Positions 20,445 to 29,265 of a DNA stretch of 64,000 nt are shown here, in pieces (positions within the stretch are counted from its first letter, which is position 1; each line of letters starts with the position of its first letter). The DNA comes from Bacteroidia bacterium (lineage in GTDB: Bacteria; Bacteroidota; Bacteroidia; Bacteroidales; VadinHA17): positions 1 through 64,000 of the forward strand of contig JAPLEB010000058.1 in assembly GCA_026391555.1 (NCBI GenBank), written 5' to 3'. The notes under the pieces are model-generated. The model made no database searches, had not been told where the DNA came from, and saw nothing but the letters and a program-made list of their open reading frames with translations. Made by a program: the position numbers and the translations under genes.

Positions 20445-20491
20445 TTATTTTAATAAGGATGGGTTTAATTCGTTATATATTAGTCAGTTTA

Positions 20492-21247
20492 TTACTTGTT
20501 TGTGGTTCTCAGCTTTTTAGCAAGAGAATTCGCAAAAACAAAATCGTTCAACGTTCCACAATCTGAATGGAGAATCTCGTTTTTATTCCCTTCCCAGCAT
20601 TTTATTCCATCGCTGATAAAAATGATTTTTTCTCCGATTTCCATAACAGAGTTCATATCGTGCGTATTTACAATTGTTGTCATTGAATATTCTTCAGTCA
20701 GCTCTTTGATAAGCTCGTCAATGAGGATGGCGGTTATCGGGTCGAGACCTGAATTTGGTTCATCACAAAAAAGGTATTTAGGATTTAATGATATTGCTCT
20801 GGCGATTGCCACCCTTTTTTTCATACCGCCCGATAATTCTGCAGGAAATAATTTATTGGCATTGATGATATTGACCCTGTTGAGACAAAAATTAACCCTT
20901 TCATTTTTTTCCTCAGGACTTTTATCAGTAAACATGTCCAGAGGGAAGCGGACATTCTGTTCAGCAGTTAAGGAATCGAAGAGTGCACTTCCCTGGAATA
21001 ACATTCCCATTTCACTTCGGATATCTTTTCTGTCTTTAAAATCGAGTTTATTGAATAAGGTATCCTCAAACCATATCTCTCCGCTATCAACTTCATGTAA
21101 TCCGACAATTGATTTAAGAAGTACTGTTTTACCCGATCCGCTTCTGCCGATAATGAGATTAGTTTTACCTGTTTCGAAAGTTACCGAGATATCATTCAGG
21201 ACACTCTTCCCATTGAATGATTTATTCAGATTTTTAACACTTATCAT
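20492..21247 (-). CDS. ABC transporter ATP-binding protein, MlaF-like
   Basis: IIGRSGSGKTVLLKSIVGLHEVDSGEIWF; LSGGMKKRVAIARAISLNPKYLFCDEPNSGLDPITA. Confidence 0.85.
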   Translation of the reverse strand: MISVKNLNKSFNGKSVLNDISVTFETGKTNLIIGRSGSGKTVLLKSIVGLHEVDSGEIWFEDTLFNKLDFKDRKDIRSEMGMLFQGSALFDSLTAEQNVRFPLDMFTDKSPEEKNERVNFCLNRVNIINANKLFPAELSGGMKKRVAIARAISLNPKYLFCDEPNSGLDPITAILIDELIKELTEEYSMTTIVNTHDMNSVMEIGEKIIFISDGIKCWEGNKNEILHSDCGTLNDFVFANSLAKKLRTTNK

Positions 21248-21987
21248 GACAAAAGAAGTTGGGTAAGTATTACATTGAACAGCAATATTACAACACTGCT
21301 ATAAACAACTGCTTTTGTGCTTGCCTGCCCTACTTCAAGGGATCCACCGTCGACATAATACCCCTGAAAGGCTGAAACACTGGTTATTATAAATGCAAAG
21401 AATACTGTTTTTATAAGTGAATATGTAATATAATAAGGTATGAAAGCATATTGAATTCCGTAAATAAAGTTTTCTGAAGTTATAACCCCTGAAAGGGTAC
21501 CTGCAATCCATCCTCCGAAAATACCTACAATTATACAGATTAATGTAAGTATCGGGTTAAATATAAGAGTTGCAATTATTTTAGGAAGTATAAGATAAGA
21601 AGCGGAATTGACTCCCATAATCTCAAGGGCATCTATCTGTTCTGTGACCCTCATAGTTCCAATTTCAGATGCAATATTAGAACCGACTTTTCCGGCAAGG
21701 ATGAGTGCAGCAACCGTGGAAGAAAATTCAAGGATGATAGAATCGCGGCAACCAAGTCCTATAAGATATGTAGGGTATATTGGATTTTCCATATTATACG
21801 CTGTTTGAAGGGTAATAACTGCACCCATGAAAAAGGAGATAATGGAAAGGATACCAATCGAATTCAGGCCCAGATATACAAACTCCTTAATGGTTTGCCT
21901 GTAATAAATAGAAGGTTTCTCAGGTTTGGAGAAGACCTTCTTAAGGAGAAGGAAGTAAAGGCCGATCTGCATAAAAAACTTAATCAT
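21244..21987 (-). CDS. MlaE/YrbE-family ABC transporter permease
   Basis: SIISFFMGAVITLQTAYNM; VAALILAGKVGSNIASEIGTMRVTEQIDALEIMGVNS; start revised to MIKFFMQIGLYF; 4-bp overlap with the ATPase gene. Confidence 0.88.
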   Translation of the reverse strand: MIKFFMQIGLYFLLLKKVFSKPEKPSIYYRQTIKEFVYLGLNSIGILSIISFFMGAVITLQTAYNMENPIYPTYLIGLGCRDSIILEFSSTVAALILAGKVGSNIASEIGTMRVTEQIDALEIMGVNSASYLILPKIIATLIFNPILTLICIIVGIFGGWIAGTLSGVITSENFIYGIQYAFIPYYITYSLIKTVFFAFIITSVSAFQGYYVDGGSLEVGQASTKAVVYSSVVILLFNVILTQLLLS

Positions 21988-22007
21988 GATATTAATATTT
22001 GGCGCAT

Positions 22008-22015
22008 CAAAATTA
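22008..22015 (-). promoter_or_regulatory. candidate -7 element (TAATTTTG) for the mlaE-mlaF operon
   Basis: TAnnTTTG match 20 nt upstream of the revised mlaE start. Confidence 0.4.
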
Positions 22016-22069
22016 CTAATATTTACGGTATTTCCGTTACCTTGGTTTTTGAATCCCCGCGAGCGCATT

Positions 22070-22155
22070 CTCCGTTGCTTGCTGCGGAGTCAGCGAGCAT
22101 TAAGAAATTACCTTAGGGGATCGAAGATTCTTCGTAGCTTGCTGCGAAGAGCTTC
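22070..22155. repeat. two REP-like hairpins sharing a GCTTGCTG loop
   Basis: CTCCG-ttgcttgctg-CGGAG (22070-22089) and GAAGatt-CTTCG-tagcttgctg-CGAAG-agCTTC (22123-22155). Confidence 0.8.
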
Positions 22156-22215
22156 AATCCTGAATGCATAATTTATTATATATTTGCATAAATTGTTGAA
22201 AATAATCTTTCTCTT

Positions 22216-23301
22216 ATGAATAACAGGTATGTGATAATAATGGCAGGCGGAGTAGGAAGTCGTTTCTGGCCTCTTAGCCGTCGTGATAAACCAAAACAGT
22301 TTCTTGATATTCTTGGAAAAGGAGAGACCCTTATCCAACAGACATATAGGCGGTTTAAAGCAACATGTCCCGCGGAGAATATTTTTGTTGTAACAAATGC
22401 TGATCACAAAAACCTCGTAATTGAGCAGTTGGGTATTGATCCCTCTCGTGTTCTGGGAGAACCTTTTCGTCGAAATACAGCACCTTGCCTGGCATATGGT
22501 ACATTCAGGATATTAAATGAAAATCCGAACGCGGTAATTGCCGTTACACCCGCTGACCACCTGATTGTTAAAGAAGATAAATTTTGTGAAGTATTACAGA
22601 GATGTTTTGACTTTGCTGAAGGGAATGATGCCCTGATTACTTTAGGAATAAAACCTGACAGACCCGAAACAGGATACGGTTATATACAGGCAGATCAGAA
22701 GAAACCTGTTAAGGGCTATGAAAATCTGCTAAAGGTTAAGACATTTACAGAGAAGCCGGATATTGACCTTGCAAAAGTCTTTTTAGAAAGCGGCGATTTT
22801 TACTGGAACTCAGGGATCTTTATCTGGAATATCAAATCGATCCTTTCTGCATTTGAAAAGCATCTGCCGGATACTTATTCTGTTTTTGATGAAGGAAGGA
22901 ATATTTTTGGAACGAAACAGGAAAAAAGCTTTATTGGAAAGACATATGCTGAATGCAAAAGCATCTCTATTGATTATGGGATTATGGAAAAGGCAGACAA
23001 TGTATATGTTATGTGTACTGACATTGGTTGGTCGGATCTTGGAACATGGAGTTCGTTATATGAACATACGGCATTTGACAAAAAGGGGAATGCATTGGTA
23101 AGGGGAGATGTTTTTTCCTATGACAATAAGGGGAACATCTTTAATATTTCTCCGGGTAAGATAGCTGTCTTGCAGGGCCTGAAAGACTATATTGTTGTTG
23201 ATTCGGAAGATGTGCTTCTGATCGTAAAAAAAGAAGAAGAGCAGAATATCAAACAATATCTGGAAGATGTAAAGAAATCAACCAAAGAGAAATATTTATA
23301 A
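22216..23301 (+). CDS. manC: mannose-1-phosphate guanylyltransferase
   Basis: VIIMAGGVGSRFWPLSRRDKPKQFLDI; EKPDIDLAKVFLESGDFYWNSGIF; TDIGWSDLGTWSSLY. Confidence 0.94.
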   Translation: MNNRYVIIMAGGVGSRFWPLSRRDKPKQFLDILGKGETLIQQTYRRFKATCPAENIFVVTNADHKNLVIEQLGIDPSRVLGEPFRRNTAPCLAYGTFRILNENPNAVIAVTPADHLIVKEDKFCEVLQRCFDFAEGNDALITLGIKPDRPETGYGYIQADQKKPVKGYENLLKVKTFTEKPDIDLAKVFLESGDFYWNSGIFIWNIKSILSAFEKHLPDTYSVFDEGRNIFGTKQEKSFIGKTYAECKSISIDYGIMEKADNVYVMCTDIGWSDLGTWSSLYEHTAFDKKGNALVRGDVFSYDNKGNIFNISPGKIAVLQGLKDYIVVDSEDVLLIVKKEEEQNIKQYLEDVKKSTKEKYL

Positions 23302-23305
23302 AACA

Positions 23306-23335
23306 AGCAGAGGCGGGTCGCGACCCGCCTCTGCT
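23306..23335. terminator. 30-bp perfect palindrome, probable bidirectional terminator / dispersed intergenic element
   Basis: AGCAGAGGCGGGTCG|CGACCCGCCTCTGCT between convergent manC and gldN. Confidence 0.7.
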
Positions 23336-23347
23336 ATTTATGTATTT

Positions 23348-23395
23348 AAGCCCCCTTCAGAGCTTGTCCCGATTTATCGGGAGTGTTTGGGGGTT
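23348..23395. repeat. second hairpin element in the manC/gldN intergenic region
   Basis: TCCCGA-ttta-TCGGGA (23367-23382) nested within CCCCC (23351-23355)/GGGGG (23389-23393). Confidence 0.65.
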
Positions 23396-23398
23396 CTT

Positions 23399-24223
23399 CT
23401 AATATTCCCAAAGATCGTGTTCTAAGTCGAAAAGGTCATTTTTAATTCGTTCAGCTTCAAAAAGAGTGGACTTTCCAATCAGGTATTCCGAAACTCTTCT
23501 GTCATTGTAAACGTTAGATTCTCCTGTAATAATACTCCCGAATCTTCGCTGCATGAAGAGATCGTCAAAGGAAATTCTCTGGGCATCATTATTATTCATG
23601 AACACCTCTTTTTTTGCAAGAGCGTCTCTGACATCGTCATATTTAATCCAGAATAACCCTATCTTCTTCGCTCTTCCGACCTGTTCATCATAACCCATAT
23701 AGATAGGTTGAATGGAAATTATTCTGACATCGAGTTTTGAAAGTTTCTTGTCAAAATACCATTCTTCATACAGAAGCAATTCTTTTATCTCTTCCGGTTT
23801 TGCATCTTGTTTTACCGAGTCCTCTCTTGTTGCACCTGAAGCATTTATCTGCACTGATACAACCTTGGTTACAGCTCCCATCTTTACTTCGATGTCACCA
23901 TAGGTGGTATTTGCATTTGAATTCTGTGGGTCATACGCGTTGAGCCGGCCGGCCTTAATCTCGTCGAGAACAATACCGATAAAGTTTTGCCTGCCATCGA
24001 GAGTTTTTGTTGTTGGATAATATAATGGTTGATTTATTTTTTCCCTAAGGTCAATTAGACGAAATAACCTTTTTGACCAGACAACGTCGGCCTCCCTCAG
24101 GTATGGGAATTCAATTTTCTTTGCATCGGGAATCGTTTTCTGGTAAATATCTCCGAAACTCTGGGCATTAACGATACCAGAAAGTGAAAGGGTGATAATT
24201 CCAAAAAGAATTTTCTTATTCAT
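23399..24223 (-). CDS. gldN: T9SS/gliding protein GldN (PorN)
   Basis: [31 protein letters not shown]; last gene of the porP-gldKLMN order. Confidence 0.93.
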   Translation of the reverse strand: MNKKILFGIITLSLSGIVNAQSFGDIYQKTIPDAKKIEFPYLREADVVWSKRLFRLIDLREKINQPLYYPTTKTLDGRQNFIGIVLDEIKAGRLNAYDPQNSNANTTYGDIEVKMGAVTKVVSVQINASGATREDSVKQDAKPEEIKELLLYEEWYFDKKLSKLDVRIISIQPIYMGYDEQVGRAKKIGLFWIKYDDVRDALAKKEVFMNNNDAQRISFDDLFMQRRFGSIITGESNVYNDRRVSEYLIGKSTLFEAERIKNDLFDLEHDLWEY

Positions 24224-24244
24224 GATGGTATATTTATTTTGATA

Positions 24245-25840
24245 CTAGTTTATCTTTAAAATTATCGGATTAAGTTCTACAGTCTTTCCATCCGGACCAA
24301 CGGCTCTGATATCTTTAATGCTCAGGTTCTTGCCTCGTGTCAACAATTGCATCGCCTGCTTCTGTTTCGGAGTGAAGTTACTGCTTGTGCTCGGTTCCTC
24401 AATATCCATACCTTTCTCGGTATAAAAAATTGTAAACCCGGTAATTGTGTATGTAAGCTCAAAGTCGAAATCAGGTAATATGGCAAAGACACCCTGTTGG
24501 GCAAGAGCATCTTGCCTTGTCACACTTCCTGTACTCTTTTGTGCAAATATTGCAATCGGTTTTGGGAGTGGTTTTACCCTGAAAGGAATAGGGGCAAACG
24601 TCATTGGTTTGCCATTGATATCGGCGGTTACAAAAACCTCTACATTTTGTCCTGGTGTGATTGGTTTAATAATCCAGTTTCCTCTGAAAAACTGTCCTGA
24701 AGGATTTTTCACTTTCCCGATGGATAAATCGCCATTTGTTATTCTGAGTTTGATCTTATCAGGTCCGACACCTGGTACTGAAACATCAAGAGGGTTTTCA
24801 ATACTGGTGTAGAGTACATTCATACCTGTAGGAGAGACAACAACATTTGGCTCGCCTACAACATACGAAGCATCGAACGGGTAGTTTTTAGTTGAACCAT
24901 CGGGAGCTGTAAGAGCGATTATCCCACCCCATTTTTTAGGGCCAACAGAGGAAGCGCGGACTTTATAAATCCCTTTTCCTGTTTCATCAAGAGAGAGGAC
25001 GTCATTGCCTACAGTAATGACAGGAGTTTTTGTCGAATCAGTAGCAGAAATAAATACCAGAGCTTCGTAATCGCTTCCCATTGTCACGTAATTTGAATTT
25101 GGGATAACAATTGCATCCAGTTTATTAAATTTAAATGAAGAAGCATCAATCTGGGAATAGAGGTAGTTAAGAACTTCAGTCTCGCCGTTTCTTACGTTGA
25201 GCTGCATTTCCGACAGGATGCAAATAACGGCAACCAGAGGCATTGTCTGGAAGTTAAGGTTCTCCCATCGTTCGATTTTGCCATCTTTATTTTTTCCATC
25301 ATCAGTGTTAATACTTTTTTTCAAAGCCGCTTCAGCGACCGGGTTTTTGCCTTCAAGAGTTGTAATAAGAAACTGGCGATACTCAGCAAGAACAGCTTTA
25401 AGGTCGTTGGCTTTTCCGTTTTCGTCTGATCCTATAAGAATTTGAGAAGGAATGTTGCTATCATCAAATCTTTTAACTTCTTTAATAATGACCTCGTTTC
25501 CTTTAACAGCAGTATTTTCGGGACCGTCAGCTTCATTGATTATTTGTATCTTTAGTCCCTGTATAAAATCGAATGCTTCATTTGCACGTTCTTTAACCTG
25601 TAATGCTGTAGTTTTATATTTCCCGGCTTTTGCAGGGTTTTCTGCAGCAGCTCTGTCGAATTCGTTATATATGAGGTTATTTTTCAGGGCATAATTTGCG
25701 ACAGTCACAGTAAGACCCTCATCAACTTTTTTAAATGCTTCAACAGCCTCTTTTGATACGTTAAGTGCAAGCATGGCAGTAAGTACCAGGTACATCATAC
25801 CGATCATCTTTTGCCGTGGAGATAGCCTTTCGTGAGCCAT
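24245..25840 (-). CDS. gldM: T9SS motor protein GldM (PorM)
   Basis: LSPRQKMIGMMYLVLTAMLALNVSKEAVEAFKKVDEGL N-terminal TM signature. Confidence 0.95.
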   Translation of the reverse strand: MAHERLSPRQKMIGMMYLVLTAMLALNVSKEAVEAFKKVDEGLTVTVANYALKNNLIYNEFDRAAAENPAKAGKYKTTALQVKERANEAFDFIQGLKIQIINEADGPENTAVKGNEVIIKEVKRFDDSNIPSQILIGSDENGKANDLKAVLAEYRQFLITTLEGKNPVAEAALKKSINTDDGKNKDGKIERWENLNFQTMPLVAVICILSEMQLNVRNGETEVLNYLYSQIDASSFKFNKLDAIVIPNSNYVTMGSDYEALVFISATDSTKTPVITVGNDVLSLDETGKGIYKVRASSVGPKKWGGIIALTAPDGSTKNYPFDASYVVGEPNVVVSPTGMNVLYTSIENPLDVSVPGVGPDKIKLRITNGDLSIGKVKNPSGQFFRGNWIIKPITPGQNVEVFVTADINGKPMTFAPIPFRVKPLPKPIAIFAQKSTGSVTRQDALAQQGVFAILPDFDFELTYTITGFTIFYTEKGMDIEEPSTSSNFTPKQKQAMQLLTRGKNLSIKDIRAVGPDGKTVELNPIILKIN

Positions 25841-25875
25841 TTTGTAGGTAGTTAAGTTAGATAAAAAATGCCACG

Positions 25876-26778
25876 TTATTTAACATTCATAGCAGCAAGC
25901 ATATTTCCATAAACATTATTCAATTCCGACAAGTTGTCGTTAAGTTTTGTTATCTGCTCGCGGTACTTTTTAGTATCACCGGCTGATTCTGAAAGATCTT
26001 TCATTAAACCCTGAATTCCTTTATAGAGTGTATCAGATTCTTTCAAATGATCGTCTACTCCTTTACGTTGGAGTTCATAAACTGCATTTAGAGCAGAAAG
26101 ATTTTTGTTAAGTACTTCCAGTTGTTGCTGATATGATTTTCCACCTACTTCAATAACTGAAAATGAGTCAGCCATATTACGATATGTAGAACCTGTTTCA
26201 TTTATTACTTTTGTGGTTGCCTGGTATGAATCAGACAATTTGCCAAGTGAGTCATTTGCCGTGTTGATTGTATTCATATACTTTGAAGAAACTGCAGAAA
26301 CATCACCCATGGTATTCATGTTTGCAGTTGTTTCGCTCAGCTTTTTCATTCCAACGCCAAGTTTCTGGAACAGGTCGGGCGTGATTTCTGCTTTCTCGAG
26401 CATTTCATCGAATTTTGCGAGGGCAACTGATCCGGCGCCACCACCATAACCTCCACCTCCACCTCCACCTCCGCCACCTGTAGCAGCGCCATGGTGTTTT
26501 CCTCCATGAGATGCGAGTTCTGGTGTTTCATCTTCAGGAATTCCTGCAAGTTCAGGATAGACCAGAGACCAGTCAATCTCTTCGTGTAACGGCTCAAAGG
26601 CCGAAAAGAAGAAGATTACAGCTTCGGTAAGAAGGCCAAGCGTAAGCATTTCTCCTGCCAATGGCCAGTGCTGTATTTTAAATAATGCACCAATGATAAC
26701 GACGGCAGCACCTAAACCATAAAGTTTAGCGATAAAATTTTTCCATCCGCTGCTTTGTACTAATTCTGCTAGGCTCAT
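25876..26778 (-). CDS. gldL: T9SS motor protein GldL (PorL) with poly-Gly linker
   Basis: KNFIAKLYGLGAAVVIIGALFKIQHWPLAGEMLTLGLLTEAVIFFFSAFEP; GGGGGGGGGGYGGGAG linker. Confidence 0.95.
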   Translation of the reverse strand: MSLAELVQSSGWKNFIAKLYGLGAAVVIIGALFKIQHWPLAGEMLTLGLLTEAVIFFFSAFEPLHEEIDWSLVYPELAGIPEDETPELASHGGKHHGAATGGGGGGGGGGYGGGAGSVALAKFDEMLEKAEITPDLFQKLGVGMKKLSETTANMNTMGDVSAVSSKYMNTINTANDSLGKLSDSYQATTKVINETGSTYRNMADSFSVIEVGGKSYQQQLEVLNKNLSALNAVYELQRKGVDDHLKESDTLYKGIQGLMKDLSESAGDTKKYREQITKLNDNLSELNNVYGNMLAAMNVK

Positions 26779-26810
26779 ATACCTTATTATTATAGGGTTA
26801 TTTCAATTAT

Positions 26811-28154
26811 TTAATTTACACCAATATAAGTTCTTACATTACGGAATCCGACAAATGGTTTTGTTGAATCCTGATATTCATAGTCTCTTGAACTAGTCTG
26901 AAGAAAATAAGCAATGTCTTTCCAGGAGCCGCCACGGATTACCTTCCTTTTCATTACCGGAGGATCCTGTGGAGTTGCATTATATTCAAAGTTTGGATTG
27001 AGGTCGTGCTGGAAAATGTAAGCTGAAGGTTGATATGCACAGCCTGTCCATTCAGAAACGTTTCCTGACATATCATACAATCCATACTCGTTTGGTTCGT
27101 ACGATCCTGCTCTACCTGCATAAACGTTACCATCGTCGATATAATTACCGCGCAATGGTTTGAAGTTAGCAAGGAAGCAACCTTTGTAGTTACGGGTATA
27201 TGGTCCACCCCATGGATACATTGAAAGGTCGAGGCCACCTCTTGCAGCATATTCCCATTCTGTCTCGGAAGGCAGTCTGTACTCATTAACATCGGGAATG
27301 TCATTTTTTCTGAGAGAGGTGTTCATATAATCGGTTCTCCAGATACTGAATGCAGTTGCCTGAATCCAGGTGATACCTACAACGGGATAATCATCAAATG
27401 ATGGATGCCAGAAATAGATTGACGCCTGTGGATCGTTGAATGAATAAGTAAAATCCCTTATCCAGCAAAGGGTGTCGGGATAAACGTTTATTATATTGTG
27501 TTTTATAAAAGAGGAGCGGTCTTTTATATCGGTACGTGTACCGTCAAGGTTTGTAACCTGTCCTTCGTACTTACCGGTATTATTTACATAATCATAAACA
27601 TATTTTGATTTTGCAGCCTGCTGTTTGTCAACCCAGAAATAGGAATAATTAAGTTTTCTGACATCAACCTCCTTTTTACCGTTAAATCTTTCTTCAGGAG
27701 GATAGTACATCTCATCAATAGTTGTTTTTGTAATCTCTTCTTCAGGATCAATTTTTTCTTCCCAGTTAATAATATTAGGTTCAATTACATTTCCATCTTT
27801 GTCAGCCATAAAATACTGCCTGTCTGCAATACCCGCGTTGCCAAGTTTTGTTCTGAAGATAGAATCGCGGACATAATATACAAACTGACGGTACTTGTTA
27901 TTGGTGATTTCTGTCTGGTCCATCCAGAATGCATCAACTGTAACAGACTTTGATATACTGTTCATTGCAAATACTGCATCCTGATCGCTCGGACCCATCA
28001 TAAAATTCCCGGCAGGAATGAATGCCATTTCAAAGGGTTCAGGTTCAAAAAATTTTTTCCGCCCCGGAACACCGGTCAACTCGCCGGTATTTGAAGAACC
28101 ACAACCAGTTAACAAGATTATCAATATTAGAGCAGATAAGGTTACCTTTTTCAT
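26811..28154 (-). CDS. gldK: T9SS lipoprotein GldK/PorK (SUMF1/FGE-like fold)
   Basis: Lipobox LILLTGC; FIPAGNFMMGPSDQD ... YRLPSETEWEYAARGG ... GNVSEWT ... RGGSWKD. Confidence 0.93.
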   Translation of the reverse strand: MKKVTLSALILIILLTGCGSSNTGELTGVPGRKKFFEPEPFEMAFIPAGNFMMGPSDQDAVFAMNSISKSVTVDAFWMDQTEITNNKYRQFVYYVRDSIFRTKLGNAGIADRQYFMADKDGNVIEPNIINWEEKIDPEEEITKTTIDEMYYPPEERFNGKKEVDVRKLNYSYFWVDKQQAAKSKYVYDYVNNTGKYEGQVTNLDGTRTDIKDRSSFIKHNIINVYPDTLCWIRDFTYSFNDPQASIYFWHPSFDDYPVVGITWIQATAFSIWRTDYMNTSLRKNDIPDVNEYRLPSETEWEYAARGGLDLSMYPWGGPYTRNYKGCFLANFKPLRGNYIDDGNVYAGRAGSYEPNEYGLYDMSGNVSEWTGCAYQPSAYIFQHDLNPNFEYNATPQDPPVMKRKVIRGGSWKDIAYFLQTSSRDYEYQDSTKPFVGFRNVRTYIGVN

Positions 28155-28201
28155 AATACGTTAGAATTTTATAATGCAAGTAAGTAATATTTTTTTAATA
28201 A

Positions 28202-29146
28202 TCATAAAAATCTGATACTTTTATATTTCATCGGGCTTTTACCAAGGCTCAGATCGAAGCAATAATTAACCATAAATTCATGTGAACCACGACTGTCTTT
28301 TGCCATATCGGAAATCGTAAAATCATAAGCATAACCCAGCCGTATTCCATTATATAGCTCAAATCCAACGATCCCGATTAAGGCATCACCGGCTCTGTAG
28401 GAAACGCCTCCCCATACTTTTTTATTGTATTTTACTAATGAAGTTACAGTAAATTGAGCCACCTTTCCATCGCTGAAAGCAAAAACCGAAGGAATTAATT
28501 CAAGGGAAGGGTTTGGTAACTGTAAAGTATAACCGGCAGTCAGATAGTAATGCCGGCTGATATAGGGAAGTCCTTTAGTAAATTTGATTTTAGGTTGATT
28601 AAGGTGTGTAATCGAAAGTGCGGCGTAATATTTTTCGGCTTTAAAGTAGAGGCCCAGACCCGCATCAAATGCAACGAAACTCTCTTTGCTTGTGGGTATA
28701 AGGGGGTCCCCGTCAGGTTGCTCAAAACCTTCACCGGTGGGTATAAACCAGGTTGCTGCAAGAGTTTTATTCAGCATGCCAAGGCTTAATCCGATACCGA
28801 GTTTCCCTGAACCCAGATCCATAAGATATGAATAAGCGGCAGAAAGGTTAATATCTTTATCAAAACCTATATTATCACTTTCAATTAACAAACCAACACC
28901 GCTTTTGATTTTAAAAGGAGCGACAGGAGCGCTTATATTAAATACTGTTGTTGCGGGAGCACCTTTAAATCCGATCCATTGGTGCCGGATCAGGGCAGTG
29001 GCACAGATCATCCCGGAAGTGCCGGCAACACCGGGATTATAAGTCATTGTATTGAACATATAATGACTCGATAGCGGATCTTGTTGCGACAAAACCGGCT
29101 GTAATATCAAAATTAAAAAAAGAAATGCAATATTTAGTTTTTTCAT
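28202..29146 (-). CDS. porP: PorP/SprF-family T9SS membrane protein
   Basis: QQDPLSSHYMFNTMTYNPGVAGTSGMICATALIRHQWIGFKGAPATTVFNISAP. Confidence 0.93.
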   Translation of the reverse strand: MKKLNIAFLFLILILQPVLSQQDPLSSHYMFNTMTYNPGVAGTSGMICATALIRHQWIGFKGAPATTVFNISAPVAPFKIKSGVGLLIESDNIGFDKDINLSAAYSYLMDLGSGKLGIGLSLGMLNKTLAATWFIPTGEGFEQPDGDPLIPTSKESFVAFDAGLGLYFKAEKYYAALSITHLNQPKIKFTKGLPYISRHYYLTAGYTLQLPNPSLELIPSVFAFSDGKVAQFTVTSLVKYNKKVWGGVSYRAGDALIGIVGFELYNGIRLGYAYDFTISDMAKDSRGSHEFMVNYCFDLSLGKSPMKYKSIRFL

Positions 29147-29213
29147 TTCTTTATTTATAGGTGCGGTGCACTTAAGTTGAACGAGTAAAATAAATAAAAA
29201 TATAACTTGTATA

Positions 29214-29221
29214 CAAATTTA
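29214..29221 (-). promoter_or_regulatory. candidate -7 element (TAAATTTG) upstream of porP-gldKLMN
   Basis: TAnnTTTG match 67 nt upstream of porP ATG; no TTG at canonical spacing. Confidence 0.35.
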
Positions 29222-29265
29222 CCTGCATTTATTTAAAATTTATTAACATCTTCTCAGATTAGTAT

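Noticed and set aside
20496-21266. 256-aa + strand ORF antisense to the mlaF-like gene
   Set aside because: Entirely opposite a clear ABC ATPase ORF; low-complexity S/F/L-rich translation with no recognisable family.
22108-22407. 99-aa - strand ORF upstream of manC
   Set aside because: C-terminal half of the coding is antisense to manC and the rest is produced by the GCTTGCTG repeat element.
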